Source of the DNA: Mycetocola manganoxydans
Lineage (GTDB): Bacteria; Actinomycetota; Actinomycetes; Actinomycetales; Microbacteriaceae
Assembly (NCBI RefSeq): GCF_003667545.1
Contig: NZ_RCUV01000024.1
Span: forward strand, 1-33,027
Direction of reading: 5' to 3'
DNA: 33,027 nucleotides
Part shown: in pieces, positions 1 through 9,012 of the stretch
Layout of the letters: each line of letters begins with the position of its first letter
Position numbering within the stretch: position 1 is the first letter of the stretch
Position numbers and translations under genes: made by a program
Notes under the pieces: model-generated
What the model saw: only the letters and a program-made list of their open reading frames with translations
Database searches by the model: none
What the model was told of the DNA's origin: nothing

Positions 1-54
1 CCCGCCTGGCTTCGAACCGCCCTTTGGGACCGATCGGCGCTGGTTCCGCGTTGA
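1..54 (+). CDS. Possible 3' end of an unidentified gene
   Basis: The first 17 codons of the plus strand are open and end in TGA at 52-54, giving a C-terminal tail PAWLRTALWDRSALVPR. The composition, with two tryptophans and no low-complexity arginine run, is compatible with a real protein end convergent with the reductase gene at 252. Too little is visible to name a family, and a chance open frame cannot be excluded. Confidence 0.25.
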   Translation, partial: PAWLRTALWDRSALVPR

Positions 55-80
55 ACCACCACAAAATGTCGCCCAAAGGG
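20..80. repeat. 9-bp inverted repeat near the window start
   Basis: CCCTTTGGG at 20-28 is exactly complementary to CCCAAAGGG at 72-80, with a 43-base spacer that contains the possible stop codon at 52-54. It could be a weak terminator for a gene running in from the left. It lacks a T-tract and the loop is long, so the function is uncertain. Confidence 0.3.
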
Positions 81-127
81 TTTTGAAACAGCAATGTGCG
101 GCGACTCGACAGAGCTCAGGCGGCGGA

Positions 128-184
128 TGGCTTCGTGCGCCGAGGGTGTGGTCGGGCGCCCATGGGCGCCGGTGCACGAAGCCA
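128..184. terminator. Nested hairpin downstream of the reductase gene
   Basis: An 11-bp perfect inverted repeat (TGGCTTCGTGC at 128-138, GCACGAAGCCA at 174-184) encloses a 16-bp perfect palindrome, GGCGCCCATGGGCGCC, at 155-170. It lies 70 to 120 bases past the reductase stop and could end that transcript, and perhaps also a gene coming from the left. There is no T-tract, which is common for actinobacterial terminators. Confidence 0.4.
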
Positions 185-251
185 CCCGCCGCCGTCGTGC
201 AAGTACCCGCCGTCGTCGCGCACCACGAAACCGCGGACGTCCTTCAACAAC

Positions 252-1454
252 TCACGCGTCGACGACGGATGCCCACGCGGCGCCATCGAGGACGTGCTGC
301 CGCCACCCCCGCACCACTTTCGCGGCCCCGATGCCCATCACGCCAACGAGTCGCTCCCCGCGCCGGAACAGCGCGACCATCCGTCCCTCATCGAACGAGC
401 CCTCGACGACCCGAACCTCGTCGTACCCGCGCAGCCAGCCGTGCACCTGCAGCTTGAGGTCGTACTGGTCGGTCCAGAAATACGGCACAGACGCAAACGG
501 CACCGCGTCGCCGGCGACGATCCGCTTGGCCACATGCATCCCCTGCTCGGTGGCGTTCGTGCGGTGTTCAACCCGCATCGCCTCACCGAATACGGGGTTC
601 TCCCATCGGGCGACATCGCCGGCGGCATAGACCCCGGGCGCAACGGACAGATCGGGGGCACATTCGATGCCGTCCCCGATCGGGATGCCGCTTCCGGCGA
701 GCCAGCGCAGGTCCGGTTCAGCGCCGATTGCGACGAACACGGCATCCGCGTCGAGCCGTGTACCGTCAGCCAGTTCGACCCCGGTCACAGACCCGCCGGA
801 CGAAACCAGCGACACCACGGCAGCGGACGGACCCGTCCGCAGGACGACACCGCGGGCGCGGTGCAACGACGCCACCTGCACACCGATAGCCGGGCCGAGG
901 CTCCGCTCGAGCGGAGTCGGAGCGGCGCTGACGAGCGTCACATCGGCACCGAGCCCCACCGCGGTCGCGGCGACTTCGGTTCCGAGGAATCCGCCGCCCA
1001 CCACGACGAGCCGCATTCCCGGCCGCAGGTCAGCGCGCAGGGAGAGCGCATCCTCGAGCGTTCGCAACGTGTGCACACCGCGAAGCGCGTCGCTGCCGGG
1101 CAGCATGCGGGGCCGCACGCCTGTGGCGAGCACGAGCCGGTCGAACCCGATCTCCGATCCGTCCGACAGGGCGAGCCGCTGCGCCGCGACATCGAGTTCC
1201 GTCGCGCGCACTCCCGAGCGGATGCCGACGGCCAGGTCGGCGAGTTCGGCGTCGGTCTTGAGCGCCAGCCGTTCCTCGGACCACTCGCCGGAGAGCAGAT
1301 GTTTCGACAGGGGTGGGCGGTCGTACGGGGCGCGGGTCTCGGCATCCACGAGCGTGATGTCACGATCGTAGCCGTTCCGGCGCAACGCGGTGGCGGTCGT
1401 CAGGCCGGCAGCGGATGCGCCGACGATGACAACGCGCGAGGGTTCTGTCGTCAC
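252..1454 (-). CDS. FAD-dependent ferredoxin reductase
   Basis: This 400-residue flavoprotein belongs to the rubredoxin/putidaredoxin/rhodocoxin reductase family, which passes electrons from NAD(P)H through FAD to a small iron-sulfur protein. An FAD-binding Rossmann motif (VGASAAG, residues 11-17) is followed by the family motif DRPPLSK near 45-51, an NAD(P)-binding motif (VVGGGFLG, about 151-158) and a second FAD motif, YAAGDVARW, near 275. The length is typical. The GTG start overlaps the ferredoxin stop by four bases (GTGA), so the two genes are translationally coupled and the ferredoxin is the obvious partner. No cytochrome P450 or dioxygenase is visible in the window, so the terminal oxidase served by the pair is unknown. 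Confidence 0.9.
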   Translation of the reverse strand: MTTEPSRVVIVGASAAGLTTATALRRNGYDRDITLVDAETRAPYDRPPLSKHLLSGEWSEERLALKTDAELADLAVGIRSGVRATELDVAAQRLALSDGSEIGFDRLVLATGVRPRMLPGSDALRGVHTLRTLEDALSLRADLRPGMRLVVVGGGFLGTEVAATAVGLGADVTLVSAAPTPLERSLGPAIGVQVASLHRARGVVLRTGPSAAVVSLVSSGGSVTGVELADGTRLDADAVFVAIGAEPDLRWLAGSGIPIGDGIECAPDLSVAPGVYAAGDVARWENPVFGEAMRVEHRTNATEQGMHVAKRIVAGDAVPFASVPYFWTDQYDLKLQVHGWLRGYDEVRVVEGSFDEGRMVALFRRGERLVGVMGIGAAKVVRGWRQHVLDGAAWASVVDA

Positions 1455-1651
1455 TCGTCCTCGACCAGGCGGAGCGCAGCAGAGGGGCAGCTGATCACAG
1501 CGTCGCGTACGGCCTCGTAGTCTTCGGTCCCCGGTGTGGCGTTCAGCAGGATGACCTTGCCGACCTCATCGTCCTGGTCGAACACGGTCGGGGCGATATT
1601 CACACAGACGCCCGCGGCGACACATACCTCGATATCGGCAATGACCTTCAT
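1451..1651 (-). CDS. 3Fe-4S-type ferredoxin
   Basis: This 66-residue ferredoxin has three cysteines, C10 and C16 in a CX5C arrangement and C55 in a CP motif. The usual second cysteine of a 4Fe-4S site is missing (C10-VAAGV-C16), so a 3Fe-4S cluster is expected, as in actinobacterial P450 redox partners. The chosen ATG at 1649-1651 has GAGGG about nine bases upstream on its strand and gives the standard N-terminus MKVIADIEVC; an ATG nine codons further upstream would only add an unusual tail. It is directly coupled to the reductase gene downstream, so the two form one electron-transfer unit in the cytoplasm. Confidence 0.9.
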   Translation of the reverse strand: MKVIADIEVCVAAGVCVNIAPTVFDQDDEVGKVILLNATPGTEDYEAVRDAVISCPSAALRLVEDE

Positions 1652-1707
1652 CGGGACCCTCGATTCCTGGCGGCACAAGCGCTCGCCTGTTTAAGATTCT
1701 GCCAGCC

Positions 1708-2208
1708 TCACACTCGCGGTTCGAGCATACGATGCATGATGTGCAGCCCGACGAGGCCGTGACTCGGTGACGAGAAAGCCTCGGGGACCGTCGCGAGGAT
1801 CCGGAAACCCAGCGAGTGCCACAGGGCGAGGGCCCCGGTGTTCGTTTCGACGACGGCATTGAACTGCATGGCCCGGTAGCCGTCGCGCGCGGCAACGTCG
1901 AGCACATGGGTCGCGAGCGCCCTGCCGACACCCTGCCCGCCCGCGGCCGGCGCCACCATGAACCCGGCGTTCGCGACGTGGGACCCGGTGGCCGGCTGGT
2001 TCGGATGCAGCTCAGCGGTTCCCAGCACCCCGCCGACATCATCGACGGCGACGAACACCCGCCCGCCTGGCTTCGACATCCACCAGTCGCGCGCTGCCGC
2101 TTCGGTGGTGTCGACGGGCCAGCAGTACGTCTCGCCGGCGGCGACGATGCCGCGAAGAAACGGCCAGATCCGATCCCAGTCGTTCGCCGTGGCATCCCGA
2201 ATTCGCAT
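1708..2208 (-). CDS. GNAT-family N-acetyltransferase
   Basis: This 166-residue protein is a single GNAT domain. The acetyl-CoA pyrophosphate loop is seen as GGQGVGRALATH (residues 90-101), followed by the expected ETNTGALALWHSLGFR segment (121-136), which is the alpha4-beta7 region of phosphinothricin/amino-acid acetyltransferases. These enzymes transfer acetyl from acetyl-CoA to an amine of a small molecule or protein; the acceptor cannot be told here. The gene is divergent from the TauE-like permease gene with a 60-bp gap, and lies 56 bp ahead of the ferredoxin on the same strand, so it might be co-transcribed with it, though no functional link is evident. Confidence 0.88.
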   Translation of the reverse strand: MRIRDATANDWDRIWPFLRGIVAAGETYCWPVDTTEAAARDWWMSKPGGRVFVAVDDVGGVLGTAELHPNQPATGSHVANAGFMVAPAAGGQGVGRALATHVLDVAARDGYRAMQFNAVVETNTGALALWHSLGFRILATVPEAFSSPSHGLVGLHIMHRMLEPRV

Positions 2209-2268
2209 GGGTTACAAACTAGCGAACCGCGGGCCGGTGGTAGCGTCGAAACTCGATCGAGGAGACGG

Positions 2269-3051
2269 ATGCCACAGCAACACACAGCAGGACGATGGGT
2301 CCGTCTGGTTCTCATCGGCCTTGCCGCCGGGTTCCTGTCCGGACTGTTCGGTGTCGGTGGCGGCATCCTCATCGTGCCAGCGCTCATGCTTCTCGTCTCT
2401 GCCGACCAGCGGATGGCGGCGGGCACGTCGCTCGCAGCGATCGTGCCGATGTCGATCGTCGGGGTGATCAGCTACGCCGTCGGCGGGTCCGTCGACTGGA
2501 TCGCCGCCGCCCTCCTTGCCGCAGGCGCCATCGTCGGGGCGCAACTGGGCAGCCACCTCCTCGACCGACTTCCACGCCGGGCATTGCGCTGGGCCTTCAT
2601 CGCCTTTCTCGTCGTCGTGATCGTCAGCCTGTTCGTCGTCATTCCGTCGCGGGATGCCACGATCGCCATCACCGCGGGAACGGTCGTCGGGCTCGTGGCA
2701 CTCGGTCTGCTGACCGGCGTGCTGTCCGGGCTTCTCGGCATCGGCGGGGGAGCGGTCGTGGTGCCGATGCTCATCCTTCTGTTCGGGGCGAGCGACCTCG
2801 TCGCGAAGGGCACGAGCCTGCTCATGATGATCCCGACCGCCCTCTCCGGCACCATCGGCAACATGGTGCGCAAGAACGTGGACCTGCCGGCCGCTGCCGT
2901 GATCGGGGTGTCCGCGTGCACAACGACGGCGCTCGGCGCGATCGTCGCGGGCGTGCTCACCCCGCAGGCGGCGAACCTGCTCTTCGCCGCGTTCCTCGTC
3001 GCCGTTGTCGCGCAACTCGTGGTGAAGGCGCTGCGCGAGCCTTCTTCCTGA
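2269..3051 (+). CDS. TauE/SafE-family membrane permease
   Basis: This 260-residue integral membrane protein has the internal duplication typical of TauE/SafE (sulfite exporter) proteins. The motif GLFGVGGGILIVPALMLL (residues 25-42) is repeated as GLLGIGGGAVVVPMLILLF (154-172), and about eight hydrophobic segments are visible. Members export or import small anions such as sulfite, sulfoacetate or other organosulfur compounds; the substrate here is not known. The ATG at 2269 is chosen because GAGGAGA lies just upstream and because the frame upstream of it is not membrane-like. A -10-like TAGCGT is at 2241-2246. No sulfur metabolism gene is adjacent. Confidence 0.88.
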   Translation: MPQQHTAGRWVRLVLIGLAAGFLSGLFGVGGGILIVPALMLLVSADQRMAAGTSLAAIVPMSIVGVISYAVGGSVDWIAAALLAAGAIVGAQLGSHLLDRLPRRALRWAFIAFLVVVIVSLFVVIPSRDATIAITAGTVVGLVALGLLTGVLSGLLGIGGGAVVVPMLILLFGASDLVAKGTSLLMMIPTALSGTIGNMVRKNVDLPAAAVIGVSACTTTALGAIVAGVLTPQAANLLFAAFLVAVVAQLVVKALREPSS

Positions 3052-3142
3052 CCGGCGCTACCCCTACCCGGCTCTCTGCGGGCGTCGGTAGCCTGAGGAC
3101 CTAGCCGCATCGAGGACGAGCGGCCCGGACAGGAAGGACCCC

Positions 3143-3814
3143 ATGGCATCCCTGGATGAACTGATGAGCCAGATCCCGATCGGAGACGTCGCCGCGAAAC
3201 TCGGCGTCGACGAGCCGACCGCGCGTGCCGCCGTCGAGCAGGCGCTTCCCGCCCTGGTCGGTGGGCTCGAAGCCAACGCGAAAGACCCCAGGGGGGCGGC
3301 TTCCATCGAGAAGGCCGTGTCGAAGCATTCCCCGGCGCTCGTCGATGGCGGAGTGAACCTCGACGAGGTCGACACGAACGACGGAGAGAAGATCGTCTCC
3401 CACATCTTCGGCCCCAACAAGGAGCAGGTGGTCGCCACCCTCGGCGCGCAGCCCACTGCTGCGGCCGGTGGCGGTATCGGCGGAGTTGTCGGCAAGCTCA
3501 TGCCGATCCTCGCGCCGATCGTGCTGAGCTACCTCGCCAAGAAGTTCTCGGAGCGCGGGAGCGCGACCCAGACCCAGCCGACCGAGCCGATGCAGCCGAA
3601 CGCTTCCAAGCCGAGGCCGGAGAAGGAAGGTGGCCTCGGCGGAATCCTCGGTGGCATGTTCGGCGGTGATTCCGGCGGCTCCGACGCATCCGGCGCGTCC
3701 GGTGGCGGCATCGGTGATGTCCTCGGCGGACTCCTCGGCGGCGGCGGTTCGGGAGGCAAGGGTGGCGCCATCGGCGATCTTCTCGGTGGCCTTCTCGGCG
3801 GCGGACGCAAGTAG
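3143..3814 (+). CDS. DUF937 protein with glycine-rich tail
   Basis: This 223-residue protein begins with a DUF937 (YidB-like) domain, residues about 1-125, with the typical LGVDEPTARAAVEQALPALV and a hydrophobic GGVVGKLMPILAPIVLSYL segment near 113-131. The rest is a low-complexity tail rich in Gly, Ser and Asp that ends in two near copies of IGD(V/L)LGGLLGGG. The function of the family is not established. A strong AGGAAGGA ribosome-binding site precedes the ATG and a -10-like TAGCCT sits at 3089-3094. The gene is followed by its own terminator hairpin, so it is probably a single-gene unit. Confidence 0.85.
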   Translation: MASLDELMSQIPIGDVAAKLGVDEPTARAAVEQALPALVGGLEANAKDPRGAASIEKAVSKHSPALVDGGVNLDEVDTNDGEKIVSHIFGPNKEQVVATLGAQPTAAAGGGIGGVVGKLMPILAPIVLSYLAKKFSERGSATQTQPTEPMQPNASKPRPEKEGGLGGILGGMFGGDSGGSDASGASGGGIGDVLGGLLGGGGSGGKGGAIGDLLGGLLGGGRK

Positions 3815-3823
3815 CGGAGCCCT

Positions 3824-3847
3824 CCCGGCGCCTCGCGGGGCGCCGGG
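3824..3847 (+). terminator. Terminator hairpin after the DUF937 gene
   Basis: CCCGGCGCC (3824-3832) pairs perfectly with GGCGCCGGG (3839-3847) across a six-base loop, ten bases after the DUF937 stop codon. The -10 box of the next gene starts one base after the right arm, so termination and re-initiation are packed together. Confidence 0.65.
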
Positions 3848-3853
3848 TAGGCT
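3848..3853 (+). promoter_or_regulatory. -10 box for a leaderless hadA-like transcript
   Basis: TAGGCT fits the actinobacterial TANNNT -10 box and is separated by six bases from the GTG start at 3860. This spacing places the transcript start on the start codon itself, and no Shine-Dalgarno sequence is present, so the mRNA is probably leaderless. Confidence 0.6.
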
Positions 3854-3859
3854 TGATGC

Positions 3860-4306
3860 GTGTCAGTAAACCCCGAACTTCAGGGTCGCGTGTTCCCGCC
3901 GGCCCCGCCCTACCTCGTCGGTCGCGAGAAAGTACGCGAGTTCGCCCGCGCCGTTTTCGCCACCTCACCGATTCACCTCGATCCGGATGCCGCGGCTGAA
4001 GCCGGTCACACGGACGTCGTTGCACCTCCCACCTTCCCGGTCGTGATCCAGGAGCACACCCTGGCGCAACTCCTCGCCGAGCCGGACGCGGGAATCGACT
4101 TCTCCCGCGTCGTCCACGGTGACCAGCGCTTCAGCTACTCCCGGCCGATCGTCGCCGGCGATGAACTCACAGCCACCCTCACCGTCACGAGCGTCAAGAC
4201 GCTGGGCCCACACGCGATGGTGACCGCATCCTCCGAGATGCTCGACTCGTCCGGTGCGCACGTCGTCACCTCGGTGTCCACCCTCGTCGTTCGGGGTGGC
4301 GAATGA
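3860..4306 (+). CDS. MaoC-like dehydratase N-terminal (HadA/HadC-type) protein
   Basis: This 148-residue hotdog-fold protein matches the non-catalytic type subunit of the (3R)-hydroxyacyl-ACP dehydratases (HadA/HadC, FAS1-dehydratase-like family). The family segment VGREKVREFARAV is near residues 21-33, followed by FATSPIHLD and VAPPTFPVV. In mycobacteria HadA pairs with HadB in fatty acid elongation; in actinobacteria lacking mycolic acids its exact role is less clear. The GTG start is chosen from the leaderless promoter just upstream and from the conserved N-terminus. The stop overlaps the start of the next gene by four bases (ATGA), indicating that the two subunits are made together. Confidence 0.85.
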   Translation: MSVNPELQGRVFPPAPPYLVGREKVREFARAVFATSPIHLDPDAAAEAGHTDVVAPPTFPVVIQEHTLAQLLAEPDAGIDFSRVVHGDQRFSYSRPIVAGDELTATLTVTSVKTLGPHAMVTASSEMLDSSGAHVVTSVSTLVVRGGE

Positions 4307-4722
4307 GCGCGCCGCGGCTCGACAGCCTGAGCGTCGGCGATGTCGTCGCGGAACGCGAGTTCTCGCTCACGCGGGATTCGCTCGTTCGGTACGCAGGCGC
4401 ATCCGGTGACTTCAACCCGATCCACTATCGCGACGACGTTGCGGCATCCGTCGGTCTTCCCGGCGTTCTCGCGCACGGGATGCTCACGATGGGCTTCGCG
4501 GTGCAGCCGGTCGTCGACTGGGCCGGCGACCCCGCGCGGGTCGTCGATTACCAGGTCAAGTTCACCCGGCCGGTGGTCGTTGACCCTGAAACCGGTGCGC
4601 TCGTGACCGTGGTCGCCAAGGTCGGCGCCCTGACCGAGACCACCGCCAGGATCGACCTGACCGTGACGTTCGATGGGTCGACGGTGCTCGGCAAAGCCCA
4701 GGTCGTCGTCGAGCTGGCCTGA
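4303..4722 (+). CDS. MaoC-family (HadB-like) dehydratase
   Basis: This 139-residue protein is a MaoC/hydratase-2 hotdog enzyme. The catalytic motif is clear: GDFNPIHYRDD with D36, N38 and H41, followed by GLPGVLAHGM (51-60). Such proteins hydrate or dehydrate (R)-3-hydroxyacyl thioesters and, as HadB, form heterodimers with the HadA-like subunit encoded immediately upstream. The ATG lies in a four-base overlap with hadA, and murB begins three bases after the stop, so hadA-hadB-murB form one operon. The same neighbourhood of dehydratase genes near tRNA-Trp-secE is known from mycobacteria. Confidence 0.88.
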   Translation: MSAPRLDSLSVGDVVAEREFSLTRDSLVRYAGASGDFNPIHYRDDVAASVGLPGVLAHGMLTMGFAVQPVVDWAGDPARVVDYQVKFTRPVVVDPETGALVTVVAKVGALTETTARIDLTVTFDGSTVLGKAQVVVELA

Positions 4723-4725
4723 GCG

Positions 4726-5850
4726 ATGAGCGACACCCTCTCTGACCTCACCACCCTGCGTGTCGGCGGGCCGGCCGGGCGCCTCGTTCCAGCGACGACG
4801 CGTGAGCTCCTCGTCGACACCGTGCGCGAGGAATGGGCGGACGGTGAGCACCCGCTCGTGCTCGGTGGCGGGTCGAACACCCTCGCCGCCGACGACGGCT
4901 TCGATGGCACGGTCGTGCAGATCCTCACCCGTGGCATCGAGCGACTGGAGTCCGAGCCCGGCCGGGTTCGGCTCCGGGTGGAGGCAGGCGAGTCCTGGGA
5001 CGGCCTCGTCGCCTACGCCGTCGAGAACGGATGGAGCGGGGTCGAAGCGCTCAGCGGCATCCCGGGTTCGTGCGGTGCTGCGCCGATCCAGAACATCGGC
5101 GCGTACGGGCAGGAACTCGAGTCGGTTCTCGTCTCGATCGACCTGCTCGACCGGGACCTCGACGAACTTGTCACGGTGCCGGCTGCTGACCTGGGTCTCG
5201 GTTACCGGACGTCGGTGCTCAAGCGGCACGGTGGTTCTGTTCCGGAGCGCGACGGTGTCGTCGTCGCCCTCGAACTCGAGCTCTCCGACGACGAGGGCCT
5301 CAGCGCCCCCATCGCGTACCCGCAGCTCGCGTCGGCGCTCGGTGTCGAGCTCGGCGCTCGGCTGCCGATCGCGGATGTCCGCGCCACGGTGCTCGATCTG
5401 CGTGCGTCGAAAGGCATGGTCCTCGACGATGCGGACACCGACACCTGGAGCGCCGGATCGTTCTTCACGAACCCAATCGTCTCCGAATCCTTCGCCCGAT
5501 CGCTCCCATCGGATGCTCCCCGCTGGCCGCTCGAGGACGGCCAGGACGGCGCCGTCGTGATTCCCCTGGGGGAATGGGACGGATCGATTCCCCGCCCGTC
5601 GTTGGAGCACGCTGCCCGGGTGAAACTGAGCGCTGCATGGTTGATCGAGCGCGCAGGCATCCGTCGTGGTTTCCGGTTGCCCGGATCCCGCGCGGCGATT
5701 TCGTCGAAGCACACCCTCGCGCTGACGAACACGGGCGGCGCGACAGCGGATGAGATTGCGGCGCTCGCGCGATTCGTGCAGGCCAGGGTCGCCTCGGAGT
5801 TCGGCGTCGTGCTGCAGCCAGAGCCCGTGTTCGTTGGGCTCTCGCTCTAG
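4726..5850 (+). CDS. murB: UDP-N-acetylenolpyruvoylglucosamine reductase
   Basis: MurB is the cytoplasmic FAD enzyme that reduces UDP-N-acetylglucosamine enolpyruvate with NADPH to UDP-N-acetylmuramate, the second committed step of peptidoglycan synthesis. The 374-residue protein shows the FAD-binding LVLGGGSNTLAADDGFDG (about residues 44-61), GIPGSCGAAPIQNIGAYGQE (111-130), the active-site arginine in GYRTSVLKR (159-167), the proton-donor serine in SAGSFFTNP (S245) and the C-terminal LQPEPVF glutamate region. It lacks nothing essential. It starts three bases after hadB and is co-transcribed with it; a convergent hairpin region follows. Confidence 0.95.
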   Translation: MSDTLSDLTTLRVGGPAGRLVPATTRELLVDTVREEWADGEHPLVLGGGSNTLAADDGFDGTVVQILTRGIERLESEPGRVRLRVEAGESWDGLVAYAVENGWSGVEALSGIPGSCGAAPIQNIGAYGQELESVLVSIDLLDRDLDELVTVPAADLGLGYRTSVLKRHGGSVPERDGVVVALELELSDDEGLSAPIAYPQLASALGVELGARLPIADVRATVLDLRASKGMVLDDADTDTWSAGSFFTNPIVSESFARSLPSDAPRWPLEDGQDGAVVIPLGEWDGSIPRPSLEHAARVKLSAAWLIERAGIRRGFRLPGSRAAISSKHTLALTNTGGATADEIAALARFVQARVASEFGVVLQPEPVFVGLSL

Positions 5851-5874
5851 GCGCGGTTGCCCCGCAGCCGAAAA

Positions 5875-5930
5875 CACCCGTCCCGGTCGGAATCACACGG
5901 TACGCCGGGTGATCCCGTCCGGAACGGGTG
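5875..5930. terminator. Bidirectional terminator-like hairpin between murB and the aminotransferase gene
   Basis: CACCCGTCCCGG (5875-5886) pairs with CCGGAACGGGTG (5919-5930) with one mismatch, and an inner ATCAC/GTGAT stem (5892-5896 and 5909-5913) closes the loop. It lies in the gap between two convergent genes and so can serve both. No clear T-tract is present. Confidence 0.5.
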
Positions 5931-5949
5931 AAATTGGCGAGCGCAGCGG

Positions 5950-7149
5950 TTAGCCGAACAGCTTCTGCAGCCGTTGCACGCCTTCGAGCAGCTGGTCGTC
6001 GCCGAGGGCGTAGCTGAAGCGCAGGTATCCGCTCGGCCCGAATGCTTCGCCGGGAACGGATGCCACCTCCGCCTTCTCGAGGATGAGGTCGGCGAGTTCG
6101 AGCGAGGTCGTCGGCGTGACGCCCTGCCATTCCCGGTTGAGCAGCGCAGACACGTCGGGGTACACGTAGAACGCGCCTTCGGGCGTCGGGGTGCGGAAGC
6201 CCTCGATCTTGTTGAGCTCGGCGACGATGACCCCGCGGCGCCGGTCGAACGCCGAGCGCATGGCGTCGACGTCGTCCTGCGGCCCGGTCAGGGCGGCGAT
6301 CGCCGCCCGCTGCGCGATGTTGTTCACGTTCCCGGAGAGGTGAGACTGCAGGTTCGAGAGTGCCTTGATGGCGGATGCCGGTCCAACGGTCCAGCCGACC
6401 CTCCAGCCGGTCATCGCGTACGTCTTCGCGACACCGTTGACGAGCAGCGTCTGTTCGGCCAGACCGGGCACTGCCTCGACGATCGAGAGCGCTTTCGCGC
6501 CCGAGTAGGTCAGGTTCTGGTAGATCTCGTCGCTGATGACCCAGAGGTTGTTGTCGAGTGCCCACTGCCCGATCGCGCGAGTCTCCTCCGGCGAGTACAC
6601 GGCGCCGGTCGGGTTCGACGGCGACACGAACAGGAGCACCTTGGTGCGCTCGGTCCTTGCTGCTTCGAGCTGTTCGACGGTGACCTTGTAGTCCTGCGAT
6701 GCGTCGGCGAAGACCTCGACGGCAACGCCGTCGGCGAGGGCGATGACCTCGGGGTATGTCGTCCAGAACGGCGTCGGAACGATCACTTCGTCACCCGGAT
6801 CGAGCAGCACCTGGAACGCCTCGTACACCGACTGCTTGCCGCCGTTGGTGACGAGCACCTGGCCGGCGGATGCGTCGAGTCCCGAATCACGCAGCGTCTT
6901 CGCCGCGATCGCCTCCCGCAGGTCAGGCAGCCCGGCCGCAGGCGTGTACCGGTGGTTCTTCGTGTCGCTCGCAGCGGCGATCGCCGCGTCGACGATGTGC
7001 TGCGGTGTGCCGAAATCGGGCTCGCCAGCGGCGTAGCTGATCACGGGCCTGCCATCGGCCTGCAGGGCTTTGGCCTTGGCGTCGACCTTCAGCGTTGCTG
7101 ACTCGGCGATGGCGGAAATCTTCGTGGAGAGTGCTCGTGGTGTGCTCAC
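5950..7149 (-). CDS. Class I/II pyridoxal-phosphate aminotransferase (aspartate aminotransferase type)
   Basis: This 399-residue enzyme belongs to the aspartate aminotransferase Ib group, which transfers the amino group of aspartate or related amino acids to 2-oxoglutarate using pyridoxal phosphate. Visible motifs are [10 protein letters not shown] (38-47), [14 protein letters not shown] (68-81), the [10 protein letters not shown] loop (176-185), ISDEIY (205-210) and the Schiff-base lysine K242 in [16 protein letters not shown]. The GTG start at 7147-7149 gives [12 protein letters not shown], the usual N-terminus; an upstream ATG adds a low-complexity leader. Substrate choice (aspartate, alanine or an aromatic amino acid) is not settled by the sequence. 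Confidence 0.9.
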   Translation of the reverse strand: MSTPRALSTKISAIAESATLKVDAKAKALQADGRPVISYAAGEPDFGTPQHIVDAAIAAASDTKNHRYTPAAGLPDLREAIAAKTLRDSGLDASAGQVLVTNGGKQSVYEAFQVLLDPGDEVIVPTPFWTTYPEVIALADGVAVEVFADASQDYKVTVEQLEAARTERTKVLLFVSPSNPTGAVYSPEETRAIGQWALDNNLWVISDEIYQNLTYSGAKALSIVEAVPGLAEQTLLVNGVAKTYAMTGWRVGWTVGPASAIKALSNLQSHLSGNVNNIAQRAAIAALTGPQDDVDAMRSAFDRRRGVIVAELNKIEGFRTPTPEGAFYVYPDVSALLNREWQGVTPTTSLELADLILEKAEVASVPGEAFGPSGYLRFSYALGDDQLLEGVQRLQKLFG

Positions 7150-7229
7150 CCTATGAGGGTACCGCGTGCCGCCCGACGCGGAAGGTGTCGGCGTAACGCT
7201 CCGGATGGCGGGCATCTCCGGTGAGAATC

Positions 7230-7280
7230 TCAGCCACAGAACGGTCCCCGCGCCGGGCGCGGGGACCGTTCTGTGGCTGA
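7230..7280. terminator. Very long perfect hairpin after aceB
   Basis: A 24-bp left arm (7230-7253, starting TCAGCCACAG) is perfectly complementary to 7257-7280 (ending CTGTGGCTGA), with only CGG in the loop. The right arm ends nine bases before the end of aceB, and the gap also separates it from the divergent-side start of the aminotransferase gene. It is best read as the aceB terminator. The stem is longer than usual and has no T-tract. Confidence 0.7.
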
Positions 7281-7289
7281 AGCGGGTGC

Positions 7290-8957
<1,668 letters not shown>

Positions 8958-9012
8958 GGGATGAGTCCTTTGGGAGGTGCCAGGCCGCTCGTGAGAGGCC
9001 GGGCGGGAATGG

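Noticed and set aside
96-1520. Long plus-strand open frame opposite the reductase and ferredoxin genes
   Set aside because: It is an antisense shadow caused by high GC; it is rich in Arg, His and Pro, and the minus strand holds two complete enzyme families.
1689-1699. GTTTAAGATTC resembling the phased repeats at 22855-22903
   Set aside because: Single copy with no phasing; not enough to claim a shared operator.
3640-3814. Repetitive GGCGG-type DNA that could be taken for a repeat array
   Set aside because: It encodes the glycine-rich tail of the DUF937 protein in frame; there are no CRISPR-like repeats and spacers.
4135-5877. 580-codon minus-strand open frame opposite hadA/hadB/murB
   Set aside because: No protein family character, and it covers three well-supported genes on the other strand.
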